From positions 1 through 64,000 of the forward strand of contig JAIORJ010000182.1 of the NCBI GenBank assembly GCA_021108185.1: a DNA stretch of 64,000 nucleotides, read 5' to 3'. The translations under genes were made by a program, and so were the position numbers. Numbering within the stretch: the stretch's first letter is position 1; the number at the start of each line of letters is the position of its first letter. This document shows positions 55,146 to 64,000 of this stretch, one piece after another. The notes under the pieces were generated by a model. The model made no database searches, was not told the origin of the DNA, and was given only the letters and a program-made list of their open reading frames with translations. This DNA is from Methanococcoides sp. (GTDB lineage Archaea; Halobacteriota; Methanosarcinia; Methanosarcinales; Methanosarcinaceae).

Positions 55146-55349
55146 TCAGATCTCCTTTAATTCGTGCTGAATCGTCTTTATCTTTGCGACTGTCCTTCTA
55201 AGCTCTCCGACCCTGCCAGGATTATCAGGAGCGCCACCTGCAGATGCAAGTGCACGTTCACGGATAAGTTCACCGCGGATCTTTACAAGCTCATCCTCAC
55301 GTTCGTGAGGGGTCATGTCCCTTATTTCTTTTGTACGAAGAATTGCCAT
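55146..55349 (-). CDS. rpl29: Ribosomal protein uL29
   Basis: 67-residue two-helix protein: [20 protein letters not shown] at the start and [19 protein letters not shown] at the end. Adjacent to the polypeptide exit on the ribosome. Two bases after rps3. Confidence 0.96.
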   Translation of the reverse strand: MAILRTKEIRDMTPHEREDELVKIRGELIRERALASAGGAPDNPGRVGELRRTVAKIKTIQHELKEI

Positions 55350-55351
55350 AA

Positions 55352-56281
55352 TTAGCTCTCCCTGTGCATACGTCCGGTTGGATGCCAGTAGTCATGGGCA
55401 CCATGTTTGTGTTGCCAGACACCGTTGACCTCGCGGCGCTCTTCGCCTTCTTCGGTAACAGATTCCCCGGTAATCACATCAGCTTCTACTTCTGATGCTG
55501 CCACTTCTTCAACTGTCTCTTCAACTGTCTCTTCAACGGTCTCAGCTTCAGCCTTTGCTGTTTCTTCGACCACTGCTTCCTCAGCTTCAGCGACTTCACC
55601 TTTAGCTTCTACCTCAACGAGTTCCTCGATGCCTGCGCTCTTCTCCTCTTCAGCAGGAGCAGGAACAGCTAATGCACCAAGTTCTTCGGCGTTCTTCAAC
55701 CTGTATGAGTCTGGAAGAACTGCATCTGGGTGAATGATACGTACTTTACAACCAAGGGTACCGAGTTTCTTGACAGCGGTAGCAAAACCATCATCGACTA
55801 TATCATCGACAGGCTTTCCTGCATGTTTGATGTAACCATTGACCATCTTCTCTACCCTTGACCTTGAACCAGTCAATTTACCAGAGATGACGATCTCGCA
55901 GCCAAGTGCACCAGCATTCATGACAGCACGCATGGTGTTGTGTCCAGCCTTTCTGAAGTACCATCCACGTTCGATGGAGGATGCAAGTCTTGATGCCATC
56001 ATCTGTGCATTGAGTTCCGGCCTCTTGACTTCCTGTGCATCGATTTGAGGATTGTCCAGATCGTATAATCGGTCTACATCACGAGTGAGCTTCCTGATTA
56101 CCTTTCCAGCCTTTCCAATAACCATACCTGGTTTTTCAGCATATACTGTGATCTGGGTTCCCATAGGAGTACGGTTGATATCCATACCACCATAGCCAGC
56201 CCTGCTGAGTTGTTTTGCAAAATATTCATCCATGGATGCTTTTACATATCCATCCTGAACAAACTTTTTCTCTACAGCCAT
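55352..56281 (-). CDS. rps3: Ribosomal protein uS3 with long acidic tail
   Basis: 309 residues. The KH domain is in [20 protein letters not shown], and the core ends near residue 205 ([20 protein letters not shown]). It is followed by a ~75-residue Glu/Ala/Val repeat-like tail, then a conserved-looking end [20 protein letters not shown]. The tail is longer than in most archaea. ATG shares one base with the rpl22 stop (TAATG). Confidence 0.96.
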   Translation of the reverse strand: MAVEKKFVQDGYVKASMDEYFAKQLSRAGYGGMDINRTPMGTQITVYAEKPGMVIGKAGKVIRKLTRDVDRLYDLDNPQIDAQEVKRPELNAQMMASRLASSIERGWYFRKAGHNTMRAVMNAGALGCEIVISGKLTGSRSRVEKMVNGYIKHAGKPVDDIVDDGFATAVKKLGTLGCKVRIIHPDAVLPDSYRLKNAEELGALAVPAPAEEEKSAGIEELVEVEAKGEVAEAEEAVVEETAKAEAETVEETVEETVEEVAASEVEADVITGESVTEEGEERREVNGVWQHKHGAHDYWHPTGRMHRES

Positions 56282-56736
56282 TAGAGCACCTCGCTTATGA
56301 TCATCTCAAGATTTACAGTTTCTGTGTTCTCTGGACTTGCCCTTCCGCGAGCCCTTGGTCTCATACCATGGATCACACGGCCACGGTTCATTGCTGTATG
56401 TGCAATGAACATATGTTCCGGGTTTAAGCCTTTATATTCTGCGTTACTTTCTGCATTCTTGAGCAACTTAAGCATCTCAGATGCCACCTTTACAGGATAG
56501 CGGCCTGCTGCCATTGGTCCCTTTCTGTGACCTAAGCTGTCATTGTGCCTTCCGAAAGGTACTGCCTGCTTCAAGATAACAACATCTTCAAGATATTTTC
56601 TTGCTGCTTTTGTGCGCATACCCTTGATAGCCTTGCAGACTTCACGGGATTTCTTAGGTGAAATGTGAAGCTCTGAACCCATTGCTTTCGCACTGGTCTC
56701 AGCATCAAGCTCTGTAGTATATTTGATCCTTGCCAT
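56281..56736 (-). CDS. rpl22: Ribosomal protein uL22
   Basis: 151 residues lining the exit tunnel: [20 protein letters not shown] and [20 protein letters not shown] are diagnostic for the archaeal form. Lies 10 bases behind rps19. Confidence 0.97.
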   Translation of the reverse strand: MARIKYTTELDAETSAKAMGSELHISPKKSREVCKAIKGMRTKAARKYLEDVVILKQAVPFGRHNDSLGHRKGPMAAGRYPVKVASEMLKLLKNAESNAEYKGLNPEHMFIAHTAMNRGRVIHGMRPRARGRASPENTETVNLEMIISEVL

Positions 56737-56746
56737 TCATATCACC

Positions 56747-57163
56747 TTATTTCAATGGTACGAACTTACTGGAACGTGTTGCACCGACACCAGCGCTTCC
56801 GTGGGAAACCCTGTTACGAGTAGGTGAATATTCACCGAACCTGTGCCCGATCATTTCAGGCATGATTTCCTCGATCTTCACGAACTCTTTGCCGTTATAG
56901 ACCTCGAGAGCCTTGCCGATCATTTCAGGGAAGATGATCATGTTCCTGTAATGAGTACGTACACTTTCCTTTCCGTCTCTGAACTGTTGTAGAATTCCCA
57001 TCTGTGAATCAGAAAAACCCCGGCGTATAGACCGGCGTTCCTGTGCAGGCAAGAGTTCTGCAAAATCCTCAAAGCTCATTTCCTGGAGCTGTGCTACCGT
57101 TTTACCACGGAAGGTATATTCTCCTTTTCGCTTTGGTAACCTTGAAGTTGATTTTTTTGCCAT
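56747..57163 (-). CDS. rps19: Ribosomal protein uS19
   Basis: 138 residues: the archaeal N-terminal extension ([18 protein letters not shown]) is followed by [20 protein letters not shown] and [17 protein letters not shown]. Confidence 0.97.
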   Translation of the reverse strand: MAKKSTSRLPKRKGEYTFRGKTVAQLQEMSFEDFAELLPAQERRSIRRGFSDSQMGILQQFRDGKESVRTHYRNMIIFPEMIGKALEVYNGKEFVKIEEIMPEMIGHRFGEYSPTRNRVSHGSAGVGATRSSKFVPLK

Positions 57164-57175
57164 GTTAATACCTCT

Positions 57176-57889
57176 TTACTTTTTTCCAGTCCTGCGTGCT
57201 GCGATATGACCAACCTTTCTACCTGGTGGTGCATTCCTGCTGACTGTGGTCGGCTTACCTGGATGCTTTCTGTTACCTCCACCGAATGGGTGATCGACAA
57301 CGTTCATAGCAACACCTGATACACGAGGGTACTTAGCTGCCCTTGCTTTCATCTTGTGGTATTTCTTTCCTGCTTTAAGGAATGGTTTGTCAATCCTACC
57401 GCCACCAGCAACAATACCGATCGTTGCTCTGCATCTTGGATGGAACCACTTCAACACACCGGATGGCATCCTGACAATTACTTTGCTTAGCTCACGGGAT
57501 ACAAGTGTTGCATAAACACCTGAGGAGCGTGCAAATTGCCCACCATCGTTTGGTTTGGATTCAATGTTACAGATAGGGATACCTTCAGGGATCTCTGCAA
57601 GAGGAAGCGTGTTACCTGGCTTGACCTCTGCGGAAACACCGCAGGAAAGATTCTCGCCAACAGAAATTCCCTCAGGAACAACTATAAACTGCTTCTTTCC
57701 GTTCTCAAAAGCGACCATTGCGATCGGAGCTGACCTTGCAGGGTCATGTTCGATACCGATAACTGTACCATTGAGAGTGCTTTCCTCATCCACACGTGGG
57801 TGTTTAAGTTCAGCTTTATACTTATGGGATGGAGCCCTGTATGTTGGACTTCCACGACCTCTGTTCTGGGATATAATTCGTTTAGTCAT
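57176..57889 (-). CDS. rpl2: Ribosomal protein uL2
   Basis: 237 residues at the peptidyl-transferase region: [20 protein letters not shown] and the conserved [20 protein letters not shown] that includes the functional histidine. Confidence 0.97.
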   Translation of the reverse strand: MTKRIISQNRGRGSPTYRAPSHKYKAELKHPRVDEESTLNGTVIGIEHDPARSAPIAMVAFENGKKQFIVVPEGISVGENLSCGVSAEVKPGNTLPLAEIPEGIPICNIESKPNDGGQFARSSGVYATLVSRELSKVIVRMPSGVLKWFHPRCRATIGIVAGGGRIDKPFLKAGKKYHKMKARAAKYPRVSGVAMNVVDHPFGGGNRKHPGKPTTVSRNAPPGRKVGHIAARRTGKK

Positions 57890-57900
57890 GGACTTTCACC

Positions 57901-58149
57901 TCACACCAATCCGATCCTTGTTGCAATCTCATGTGCAGCATCCGGCTCATTGAATGTCACAAGTGCTTTTTTCAAGCCTTTCATTGTGGTCATGGTACAG
58001 ATAGACTTCACAGTAAAGCCATACATCTTAACCACATCGTTTTCCACCTGAGTCTTGTTAGCACGTGTGTCAACAACGAACTGAAGCTTATTTTCGTCCA
58101 TGAGCATCATTGCTTTTTCAGTGATGAATGGATATCTGATAGCATTCAT
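57901..58149 (-). CDS. rpl23: Ribosomal protein uL23
   Basis: 82 residues: [20 protein letters not shown], exit-site docking point for SRP. Overlaps the rpl4 stop by four bases, so translation is coupled. Confidence 0.97.
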   Translation of the reverse strand: MNAIRYPFITEKAMMLMDENKLQFVVDTRANKTQVENDVVKMYGFTVKSICTMTTMKGLKKALVTFNEPDAAHEIATRIGLV

Positions 58150-58907
58150 AAGAACATACCCTCCATGTTGGTTATTGCAGATTGGGTCCAGACTGTAAGT
58201 CTGCCTGCATGGGTACCTGGTGCAAGAAGCTCTGCGTTAAGAGCAGTTACTGTTGCAACATCGACACCTGGAAGGTTGTTTGCTGCCTTGCTGAGTGGAC
58301 TTTCTTCGCCTGTGACGATCAGAACGCTCTTTCGGTTCTTGTACTTACGTCCCCTGCGTTTACCTTTACCTGCCCTTATGTGTTTACCCTCTTTAGCGCG
58401 GATAATATCATCATAAAGACCTGCTGCTTGAAGGAAACTGATGACCTCTTTAATCTTTACAAGACCTTCGATAGCATCATCTGCAACGAAAGGAACCTCT
58501 GCAGTGAACTTGTGGCCACGGGCCTTTACAAGGTCAGCATCGATAGTTGCTGCAATTGCAGATCTGACTGCAAGACGCTTTTCCTTCTTGTTGATCTTCT
58601 CTGTACGGTCGGTCTCGGTCTTTGGTGGATGTGCGCGCCTACCTCCCACTGCTTGGGGGACCCTTGCGACACGACTACCATTTACGATCCTTGGAACCTG
58701 TGCAACGCCTCTTCCTGATCCCCAGGAGTGTGCTGACGTCTTCATACCTGCATAGAGCGAGGTACCGTATGGCTGAAGTCTGTTTGCCTGAGCAGAGAGG
58801 ACCGCCTTCTTGATAAGGTCAGGTCTGAAAATCTCACTGAAAACTTCTGGCAATGCAATCTCGCCTTTGGAATTTCCGGATAAATCAATAATATTTGCTG
58901 TTGTCAT
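58146..58907 (-). CDS. rpl4: Ribosomal protein uL4
   Basis: 253 residues of the archaeal/eukaryotic L4 type: [20 protein letters not shown] and the tunnel loop [20 protein letters not shown]. Five bases behind rpl3. Confidence 0.97.
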   Translation of the reverse strand: MTTANIIDLSGNSKGEIALPEVFSEIFRPDLIKKAVLSAQANRLQPYGTSLYAGMKTSAHSWGSGRGVAQVPRIVNGSRVARVPQAVGGRRAHPPKTETDRTEKINKKEKRLAVRSAIAATIDADLVKARGHKFTAEVPFVADDAIEGLVKIKEVISFLQAAGLYDDIIRAKEGKHIRAGKGKRRGRKYKNRKSVLIVTGEESPLSKAANNLPGVDVATVTALNAELLAPGTHAGRLTVWTQSAITNMEGMFL

Positions 58908-58912
58908 TCACA

Positions 58913-59926
58913 TCACCCCTGCAGTGTTTGAGTGCTAACATGCATGATCTGAGGCTCGCCAATGCTGGATACCTTTGACCTTGTTGGCTCCCTGAGTCTG
59001 ATCAACCTTTTGGATGGACCTGGAACACTTCCTTTGATAAGGATGTAGTTTCCACGAACAAGACCGTAGTTAACAAAACCACCAGCTGGATTGACCTCAT
59101 CAACATCAGAGGACATCTTCAAGATCCTCTTGTTGTAGTCGGTTCTCTGGTGATAGCCCATCTGACCTGCCTGTGGAACTCTCCAGCTCACGTGTGCAGG
59201 AGTCCATGGACCGAGTGTACCTACCTGTCTCAAACTTCCCTGACGGGAGTGTTTGTTCTTCATTAAGTTGATGCCCCATCTCTTTACAGGACCCTGTGTA
59301 CCATGTCCAGTAGTGATCGCTGCGACATCGACGATCTTGCCGTTGTCAAATACATCAGAGATCTCCACCATTGTACCCAGAACTGTTTTAGCATACTCGA
59401 ACTTTGATTTCACATCAGAACCACTTACACCAGTTTCCATCACATCAGGTACCTTTTTAGGTACACCGGTAAGAGTGGATGGTAAAGTGTATGTGATAAG
59501 CCTGATATCATTTGCACGTCCGCTTTCAACAAGAGTCTCGAGCTTCTCAAGTGATGCATTCATGTCAGGGTTCTTTGCGGTCTTGAGCCTGCGGCTAAGA
59601 TCATTGTCAAGAACGTCTGCCCATGCTTCTGCAATAGCGATTTCACCATAGGTGTCTTTGCCATATGCACGAATTGCTGCAACACGGATAGCTGGGGTCT
59701 CGATGACAGTAACAGGAACGGATATTTCAGTACCCTCTGTAAGACTGTGCTTAACGTCATCGATCATGATGATATGGGTCATGCCTACCTTGTAACCTGC
59801 AAAGCCCTGAAGCTTTGGTTCAGCATCTGACTCTGGCCATGATCTAAACCTTGGTATGTGACTCTGTGATCGCTTGCGTGGACTGTATGCAAGTGAACCG
59901 CGCCTTGGTCTGTGTCCTTTTGCCAT
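58913..59926 (-). CDS. rpl3: Ribosomal protein uL3
   Basis: 337 residues, first gene of the S10-spc block: [20 protein letters not shown] at the start and [20 protein letters not shown] near the end. GGAGGAG precedes the ATG. A palindrome lies 30 bases upstream of the start. Confidence 0.97.
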   Translation of the reverse strand: MAKGHRPRRGSLAYSPRKRSQSHIPRFRSWPESDAEPKLQGFAGYKVGMTHIIMIDDVKHSLTEGTEISVPVTVIETPAIRVAAIRAYGKDTYGEIAIAEAWADVLDNDLSRRLKTAKNPDMNASLEKLETLVESGRANDIRLITYTLPSTLTGVPKKVPDVMETGVSGSDVKSKFEYAKTVLGTMVEISDVFDNGKIVDVAAITTGHGTQGPVKRWGINLMKNKHSRQGSLRQVGTLGPWTPAHVSWRVPQAGQMGYHQRTDYNKRILKMSSDVDEVNPAGGFVNYGLVRGNYILIKGSVPGPSKRLIRLREPTRSKVSSIGEPQIMHVSTQTLQG

Positions 59927-60540
59927 TTATATTCTCCTCCTATTTCAATTATTTTTGAAACAATGTTTCATTTATTCATGATGTAGGACAAGACAATTAG
60001 AAAAGTATAATCTTACGTGATGTACGGATACCCCTGCCCAGCTCAAATAGAACCACTGGCAGATCGAACACATACATTCACGCAGGAAGCAAGATAACTA
60101 ACATACTGGACTGACCTGATAGATCACCGGTCCGTCCGTCCTCAATCATCTCTAGAAGATTTAGCCAGTTAGCATTCCTTAATGTACATTTGTACACAAA
60201 GAAGGGCATTCCGAGAAGAGGCCCATGAACACTTACTGTCAAACCCGACTTTTCACACTTGCTTATTCCTACGTTATGATCTTCAATGATGTAATAATAG
60301 CAATGCCAAATTACACAATCAATCCTAACTTAGAACGTCTAAATGTAATATTCAGTATATAAGTGTGTTGCACAGATTCCCCCAAAAAACAGTATATTGA
60401 ACACAACTCAACAGGGAATTTCACAAACAAGTGTAATTTGCCATACACCACATCAACATTAGCACCAATATCCACTATAGAACAAAGACATCTAAATAAA
60501 GATATCGGATTATTCCAGGATAACATGAGTTTACTTTAAA
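59927..60540. other. 614-base spacer upstream of the ribosomal operon
   Basis: No secure gene. The perfect palindrome TGAAAC-AAT-GTTTCA at 59956-59970 is close enough to rpl3 to lie in its leader or promoter. On the minus strand an unannotated ORF of 43 codons (60078-60209; reads NANWLNLLEMIEDGRTGDLS in its middle) stays open upstream without a start to about 60330. It has no ribosome site and is unrecognised. CTATAG at 60475 and the AT-rich 60490-60540 probably belong to the methyltransferase promoter. GC is moderate and short hairpins are scattered, so a leader RNA is possible. Confidence 0.4.
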
Positions 60541-61611
60541 TTGATTGAGCTATTTTCCAGACTGATAATTGTGTCACGAAAAAAAATATTTGATAAAAGG
60601 ATGAAAGCTGATAATGATGGTATCCGTTTTGCCACACCGGAAATAGTTGCAAAGTACAGGGCAAACCGGCTCAAATGCAAGACCATCGCAGACATCAGTT
60701 GTGGAATAGGTGGACAGACGATATTCTTTGCAAAGGAATGTGAAAAGGTCTATGCAATAGAGATCGATCCCAAAAAGATAGAATATGCAGAGAGGAATTG
60801 CGAACGTTATGGCCTCGATAATGTAGAATTCATTTGCGGGGATGCACTTTCAGAAGACGTCATCGACCAGATACCAAAACTTGACGTACTTTTTTCCGAT
60901 CCTGCAAGACCACCATCAGAAGATGAAAGAAAACTCTCAAGCCTTCAACCAGGGATACCCAAAGTATTGGAAGCATATTCCAAAATTACAAACAATTTCG
61001 CATTCGAAGCACCACCCCAGCTGACACCTGAAAGAATTCAGTTCGATTGTGAAAAAGAATACCTATCAGTGGACGGACAGCTGAACCGCCTGAACCTTTA
61101 CTTTGGAGACATAAAGACATGCGATAGATCTGCAGTTGCACTCCCGGCAGAAGCAAGAATAGACTCGGAACACAAAATATCCGAACTTTCAATAACGAAC
61201 AAGATACAAGCATATGCATGTGAGCCGGAACCATCCGTCATTAAAGCAGAACTGCTTCCCGAGTTGGCAAATGAGATAAATAAAAATAATACAACGCAGG
61301 TCCAACTGTTCGAGATCGACCAGAAGAGAAGTCTCTTTACATCTGAAGAACCTTTAGATCACCCGCTGGCCAAGAATAGTTATGAAATAAAGTATGTAAC
61401 CGAGATGGATGCAAAAATTATCAACAGCCTCTTGAAAAAAGATAGTGTTGGAACCGTGATTCTAAGAGCTGGAATTGACCCACAGAAATATTGGGATATT
61501 CGAAAAGAAGTTGAGAATGGACTGACCGGAAATAGAACAGTACATCTTTTTGCCAAAGATGGAAAAGCGATCATCTGCAAACCAAGAATATCAAGCAACG
61601 ACCGCAGCTAA
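60541..61611 (+). CDS. SAM-dependent methyltransferase with THUMP-like C-terminus
   Basis: 356 residues. The SAM-binding motif I is TIADISCGIGGQTIFFAKE (near residue 50), acidic loop YAIEIDPKKIEYA, and motif IV-like LFSDPARPPSED. The C-terminal ~130 residues resemble a THUMP-like domain (EIKYVTEMDAKIINSLLKKD). RNA is the likely substrate, but the target is unknown. The TTG at 60541 is the longest start; GTG at 60571 and ATG at 60601 are alternatives and none has a clear ribosome site. Confidence 0.75.
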   Translation: MIELFSRLIIVSRKKIFDKRMKADNDGIRFATPEIVAKYRANRLKCKTIADISCGIGGQTIFFAKECEKVYAIEIDPKKIEYAERNCERYGLDNVEFICGDALSEDVIDQIPKLDVLFSDPARPPSEDERKLSSLQPGIPKVLEAYSKITNNFAFEAPPQLTPERIQFDCEKEYLSVDGQLNRLNLYFGDIKTCDRSAVALPAEARIDSEHKISELSITNKIQAYACEPEPSVIKAELLPELANEINKNNTTQVQLFEIDQKRSLFTSEEPLDHPLAKNSYEIKYVTEMDAKIINSLLKKDSVGTVILRAGIDPQKYWDIRKEVENGLTGNRTVHLFAKDGKAIICKPRISSNDRS

Positions 61612-61639
61612 TAACAACGAAGTAAAAAAAGAAAGACGA

Positions 61640-62008
61640 TCAACTCATTCCGAAAATTGCTTTGACACGCCCGATAAGGTCTTCGTTATCAAATGGTTTA
61701 TTGACATAGTCAGTCGCATTCAGAACATTCAGACCAAGCATCCGGTCAAAATTCTGCGACCTAGCAGAGATAATACATATGGGAACGTCAAGATCATCCG
61801 CTCGGATCTTGTGGAACGTTTCCCAACCATCCATATCGGGCATCATAATATCCAGCAGTATCGCATCCGGTTTCACAGATCCGAGCATTTTCAAACACTC
61901 TGCACCCCCACCTGCCCCGAAGACCTCAAAACCTTCCGGTTCAAGGATAGACCTTACAAGAAAGATAGTATCTTTCTCATCATCGACGACCAGTATTATC
62001 TTATTCAA
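61640..62008 (-). CDS. Single-domain response regulator (CheY-like)
   Basis: A 122-residue receiver domain with no output: VVDDEKD supplies the acidic pair, ILLDIMMPDMDG the phosphorylated aspartate, IISARS the switch serine and YVNKPFD the lysine. No histidine kinase is nearby. TTG at 62008 (MNKIILVVDDEKD) after GGGGGGAG is chosen; the frame runs 23 codons further upstream into non-family sequence. Confidence 0.88.
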   Translation of the reverse strand: MNKIILVVDDEKDTIFLVRSILEPEGFEVFGAGGGAECLKMLGSVKPDAILLDIMMPDMDGWETFHKIRADDLDVPICIISARSQNFDRMLGLNVLNATDYVNKPFDNEDLIGRVKAIFGMS

Positions 62009-62115
62009 AGTGTCAGAACTCCCCCCATATATCCAGGTAAGACAATTTATAGTTAACACTGAGATAAGAAAATACATAAATGTGATGTATATTTAGACAG
62101 TCTGTGATTGACACA

Positions 62116-62643
62116 TCATTCAATACCAATCTTATAGGCAGCATTCAGAATACGGCGTTTAAAGATAACCTCAAGCACACCATTATTGAAAGTCGCTTTT
62201 GCAGACTCCGGATACACAGGCACTGACAAGTCAAACGTCCTAACATATGACCAATCGCCACGGGATGCAGAAATATGCAGAGTCATTTCTTTTGCACTCA
62301 GTTTGATATCCTCTTTTTCCACACAAGGAAGCTCTGCCATGAAATGGACGTTATCATCAGTTTCAATAATGTCCACCAGAGGTTCCGATTCAGAGATACC
62401 CATGCATGAGCCCTCAGGAAGATCATCCAGACCTTCATTTGGACCAGAGCTTAACTCATGCACAACAGGCTCTTCGCCAGAGCGATGCGTTATAGAAAAA
62501 CCATAGACCTTTGGCTTTCCCGAAAACTCCCCCAGATCGGCCTCGATATCATCCAGGATATTTTCGATCATGTCAGTAACATCTTCAAATGACTCATTTT
62601 CAAAGAATTCATCGAAAAACCGTTTTCTTTTCTTTTCATCCAT
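62116..62643 (-). CDS. Hsp20/GvpH-like protein
   Basis: 175 residues. An acidic N-terminal half (FFDEFFENESFEDVTDMIEN) is followed by an alpha-crystallin-like domain at about 90-170 (DNVHFMAELPCVEKEDIKLS, then VPVYPESAKATFNNGVLEV). The layout recalls the archaeal Hsp20 variant related to gas-vesicle protein GvpH; no gas-vesicle genes are seen. ATG at 62643 follows GGAGATGG; three more in-frame ATGs lie within 50 bases upstream. Confidence 0.75.
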   Translation of the reverse strand: MDEKKRKRFFDEFFENESFEDVTDMIENILDDIEADLGEFSGKPKVYGFSITHRSGEEPVVHELSSGPNEGLDDLPEGSCMGISESEPLVDIIETDDNVHFMAELPCVEKEDIKLSAKEMTLHISASRGDWSYVRTFDLSVPVYPESAKATFNNGVLEVIFKRRILNAAYKIGIE

Positions 62644-62734
62644 ATTGGCCATCTCCATATTATTATAAATGATACCACAGGTTCCAATCAAATAATATAT
62701 GCGTTTCCGATCACAAATTGCATAATTAAAGCAA

Positions 62735-62986
62735 TTATAAGTGATCAGTATCCAATACGTTCTTTAGATGAGGAGCAGATGATTCAGAGTTGGAAGACTG
62801 ATCATTGGACAGATCCCCGGACCCCAACAAACCCAAAGATTCAGCGACTGCATTTTCCGGCAACTCAGCATCGATCCGATCAACAATACAACTCATTTTT
62901 GATGACAGGACCATCAATTCCAAATGAAGTTGTTTTGTCTTTTCCACCATTTCCTTATAATGATCGAGAACGGTCTTATCAGCCAT
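62735..62986 (-). CDS. Small coiled protein of unknown function
   Basis: 83 residues: an amphipathic helix for the first ~45 (YKEMVEKTKQLHLELMVLSS) and a Ser/Asn-rich, acidic tail. Not recognised. GGTGGTGG lies before the ATG. It is upstream of and co-directional with the Hsp20-like gene, separated by 91 AT-rich bases. Confidence 0.5.
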   Translation of the reverse strand: MADKTVLDHYKEMVEKTKQLHLELMVLSSKMSCIVDRIDAELPENAVAESLGLLGSGDLSNDQSSNSESSAPHLKNVLDTDHL

Positions 62987-63199
62987 ATTTCCACCACCAC
63001 CTGAATATTACATGCATCAACCTGTACCACACAGGAAGAAACAAAAATAAAAAATATTCAGACAAAACTTAACAGTAGGAAATATGTGATTGCTAACATT
63101 TATACTTTTGCAGCTTGACAAAAAAGACAATTAGCAGACATAAAAACCAAAAAGAAAGATAGAGGAACATCCATTACAGATGCTCATTAATTATTCTAA

Positions 63200-63709
63200 T
63201 TATTCTTTACGGCGCATGAAAATTAATGACAGTCCAAGAATTGCTGCGATTGGAAGTGCAACTGTTGGGAATTCTGGAATTTCTACATCTTCCCCAGGGC
63301 AGTAGTGAGAAATAACAACATTTGCATTATCATTCATTGCTCCAGTAAATGTCAGAGTCGCCTCCAGATTATCAAAATCATAATAATCGGTGTAGAAATG
63401 TACTGCACTTCCTGGTATCGGTAGATTATCTGGGGTCGCGGTCTCTACTGTTACTCCAGACACATTTATAGTGAGCACGTAGTCAGTAGCTGGGTAGAAT
63501 TTGTTGTGCCCTGTGGCAATCCAATGGATTCCCGGGGTTCCCGGGGCCCCAAATTTAGGATCAGTGCAATCCACATTCGTGGGTTCTGTGCCCTGCCCCG
63601 TCCACTCCACAGGCAAAACAACCGTAGGAGGTGCAGGAGCTGCTACTGCAGTTCCTATACTCACCAGTATGCTGATTGCAACAATCATTGCCAATAACTT
63701 TTTGTTCAT
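63200..63709 (-). CDS. Secreted PEF-CTERM protein
   Basis: 169 residues: N-terminal signal peptide (NKKLLAMIVAISILVSIGTA with VAAPA after it), a beta-rich extracellular part with three cysteines, and the sorting tail IPEFPTVALPIAAILGLSLI followed by RRK. That PEF-CTERM tail marks it for an archaeosortase, which would cleave it and attach a lipid. Its function is unknown. ATG at 63709 follows AAAGGTGGT. Confidence 0.85.
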   Translation of the reverse strand: MNKKLLAMIVAISILVSIGTAVAAPAPPTVVLPVEWTGQGTEPTNVDCTDPKFGAPGTPGIHWIATGHNKFYPATDYVLTINVSGVTVETATPDNLPIPGSAVHFYTDYYDFDNLEATLTFTGAMNDNANVVISHYCPGEDVEIPEFPTVALPIAAILGLSLIFMRRKE

Positions 63710-63872
63710 TTTACCACCTTTACTATTTTTAACCACTTTTTCGATATTAATGTATTTTCTTAATAATAGTAAATAAGCTTATTGTAAAAAGTGAGACAGT
63801 CGTAATATACATATAATGAGGAAATGAGCATGATGTCGCTAACTATATATACAACCCATCCAGTGATAAAAA

Positions 63873-64000
63873 CGAGAGAGGAAGGACGATCGCCGGGTCT
63901 TTGACCTGAGGAAAGTCTCCCCATCATCCAGATACACGAACACCTGTGAAGGGTGTCGGGTGAGAACCCGGGCTCTGGCACAGAAACGATACCACACCAT
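63873..64000 (+). ncRNA. rnpB: RNase P RNA (5' part, cut by window end)
   Basis: Contains the universally conserved RNase P blocks GAGGAAAGTC (63908-63917) and ACAGAAAC (63980-63987), in the right order and spacing for the 5' half. A TATA box CTATATAT at 63843-63850 predicts a start near 63870. The 3' half lies beyond base 64000. Confidence 0.9.

Noticed and set aside
60311-60526. 71-codon minus-strand frame upstream of rpl3
   Set aside because: Cysteine- and phenylalanine-rich sequence without ribosome site; not protein-like.
1-64000. CRISPR arrays, insertion sequences, rRNA genes
   Set aside because: No regularly spaced direct repeats, no transposase-like ORF and no rRNA sequence were found by eye on either strand.

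Overview
The window is a piece of a methanogenic archaeal chromosome. A member of the Methanosarcinaceae is the best fit, probably a methylotrophic, low-GC genus of the Methanococcoides/Methanolobus type; the genus is inferred from gene content, not proven. The evidence is the histone-like protein MC1, archaeosine enzyme RaSEA, GTP cyclohydrolase MptA, split GMP synthase, RNA polymerase subunit D with two ferredoxin motifs, a membrane-anchored multiheme cytochrome c with a PGF-CTERM-like tail, a PEF-CTERM surface protein, and the archaeal S10/spc/alpha ribosomal gene order. Shine-Dalgarno sites related to GGAGGTGATC and archaeal TATA boxes (some implying leaderless mRNAs) are visible throughout.

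Layout. 1-4.5 kb: SRP54 (cut by the window edge), initiator tRNA-Met, an OapC/ArvC-like zinc-ribbon protein, an acyltransferase-like membrane protein and DNA polymerase IV. 4.6-10.6 kb: eS17-dapA-dapB (lysine branch), pyrB-pyrI, and a Hps-RraA fusion followed by a prepilin-type peptidase. 10.6-19.4 kb: RecQ, guaAb-RaSEA, argB, MC1, mptA-DUF2098, a nucleotidyltransferase, a GNAT protein and tRNA-Arg. 19.6-29.7 kb: a nucleotide-sugar dehydrogenase, a type IV pilus/secretion ATPase plus membrane platform pair, a ferredoxin/radical-SAM pair, cis-prenyltransferase, a 26-residue small ORF and a hydantoinase remnant. 29.9-32.6 kb: two identical tRNA-Leu genes and the alpha-operon block rps13-rps4-rps11-rpoD.

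32.7-43.6 kb is an accessory stretch that separates rps13 from truB/tRNA-Ser, blocks that lie close together in many euryarchaea. It carries a DMT transporter, small membrane protein, HAD hydrolase, M1 aminopeptidase, DJ-1/PfpI protein, an eight-motif cytochrome c whose fourth haem motif is CxxCK, and a strongly AT-rich two-ORF module. That module is an HD-type domain interrupted at an A7 run, then a STAND-type NTPase with TPR-like repeats. It looks like a conflict or signalling system and is the best candidate here for an undescribed system.

43.8-59.9 kb is one long leftward ribosomal/secretion cluster from rpl3 to truB: 22 ribosomal proteins, RNase P subunit Rpp29, SecY, adenylate kinase, a DUF106 membrane insertase-like protein, cytidylate kinase and TruB, ending at tRNA-Ser. 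60-64 kb: a methyltransferase, a single-domain response regulator, an Hsp20-like protein, a small coiled protein, a PEF-CTERM protein, and the 5' part of RNase P RNA running off the right edge.
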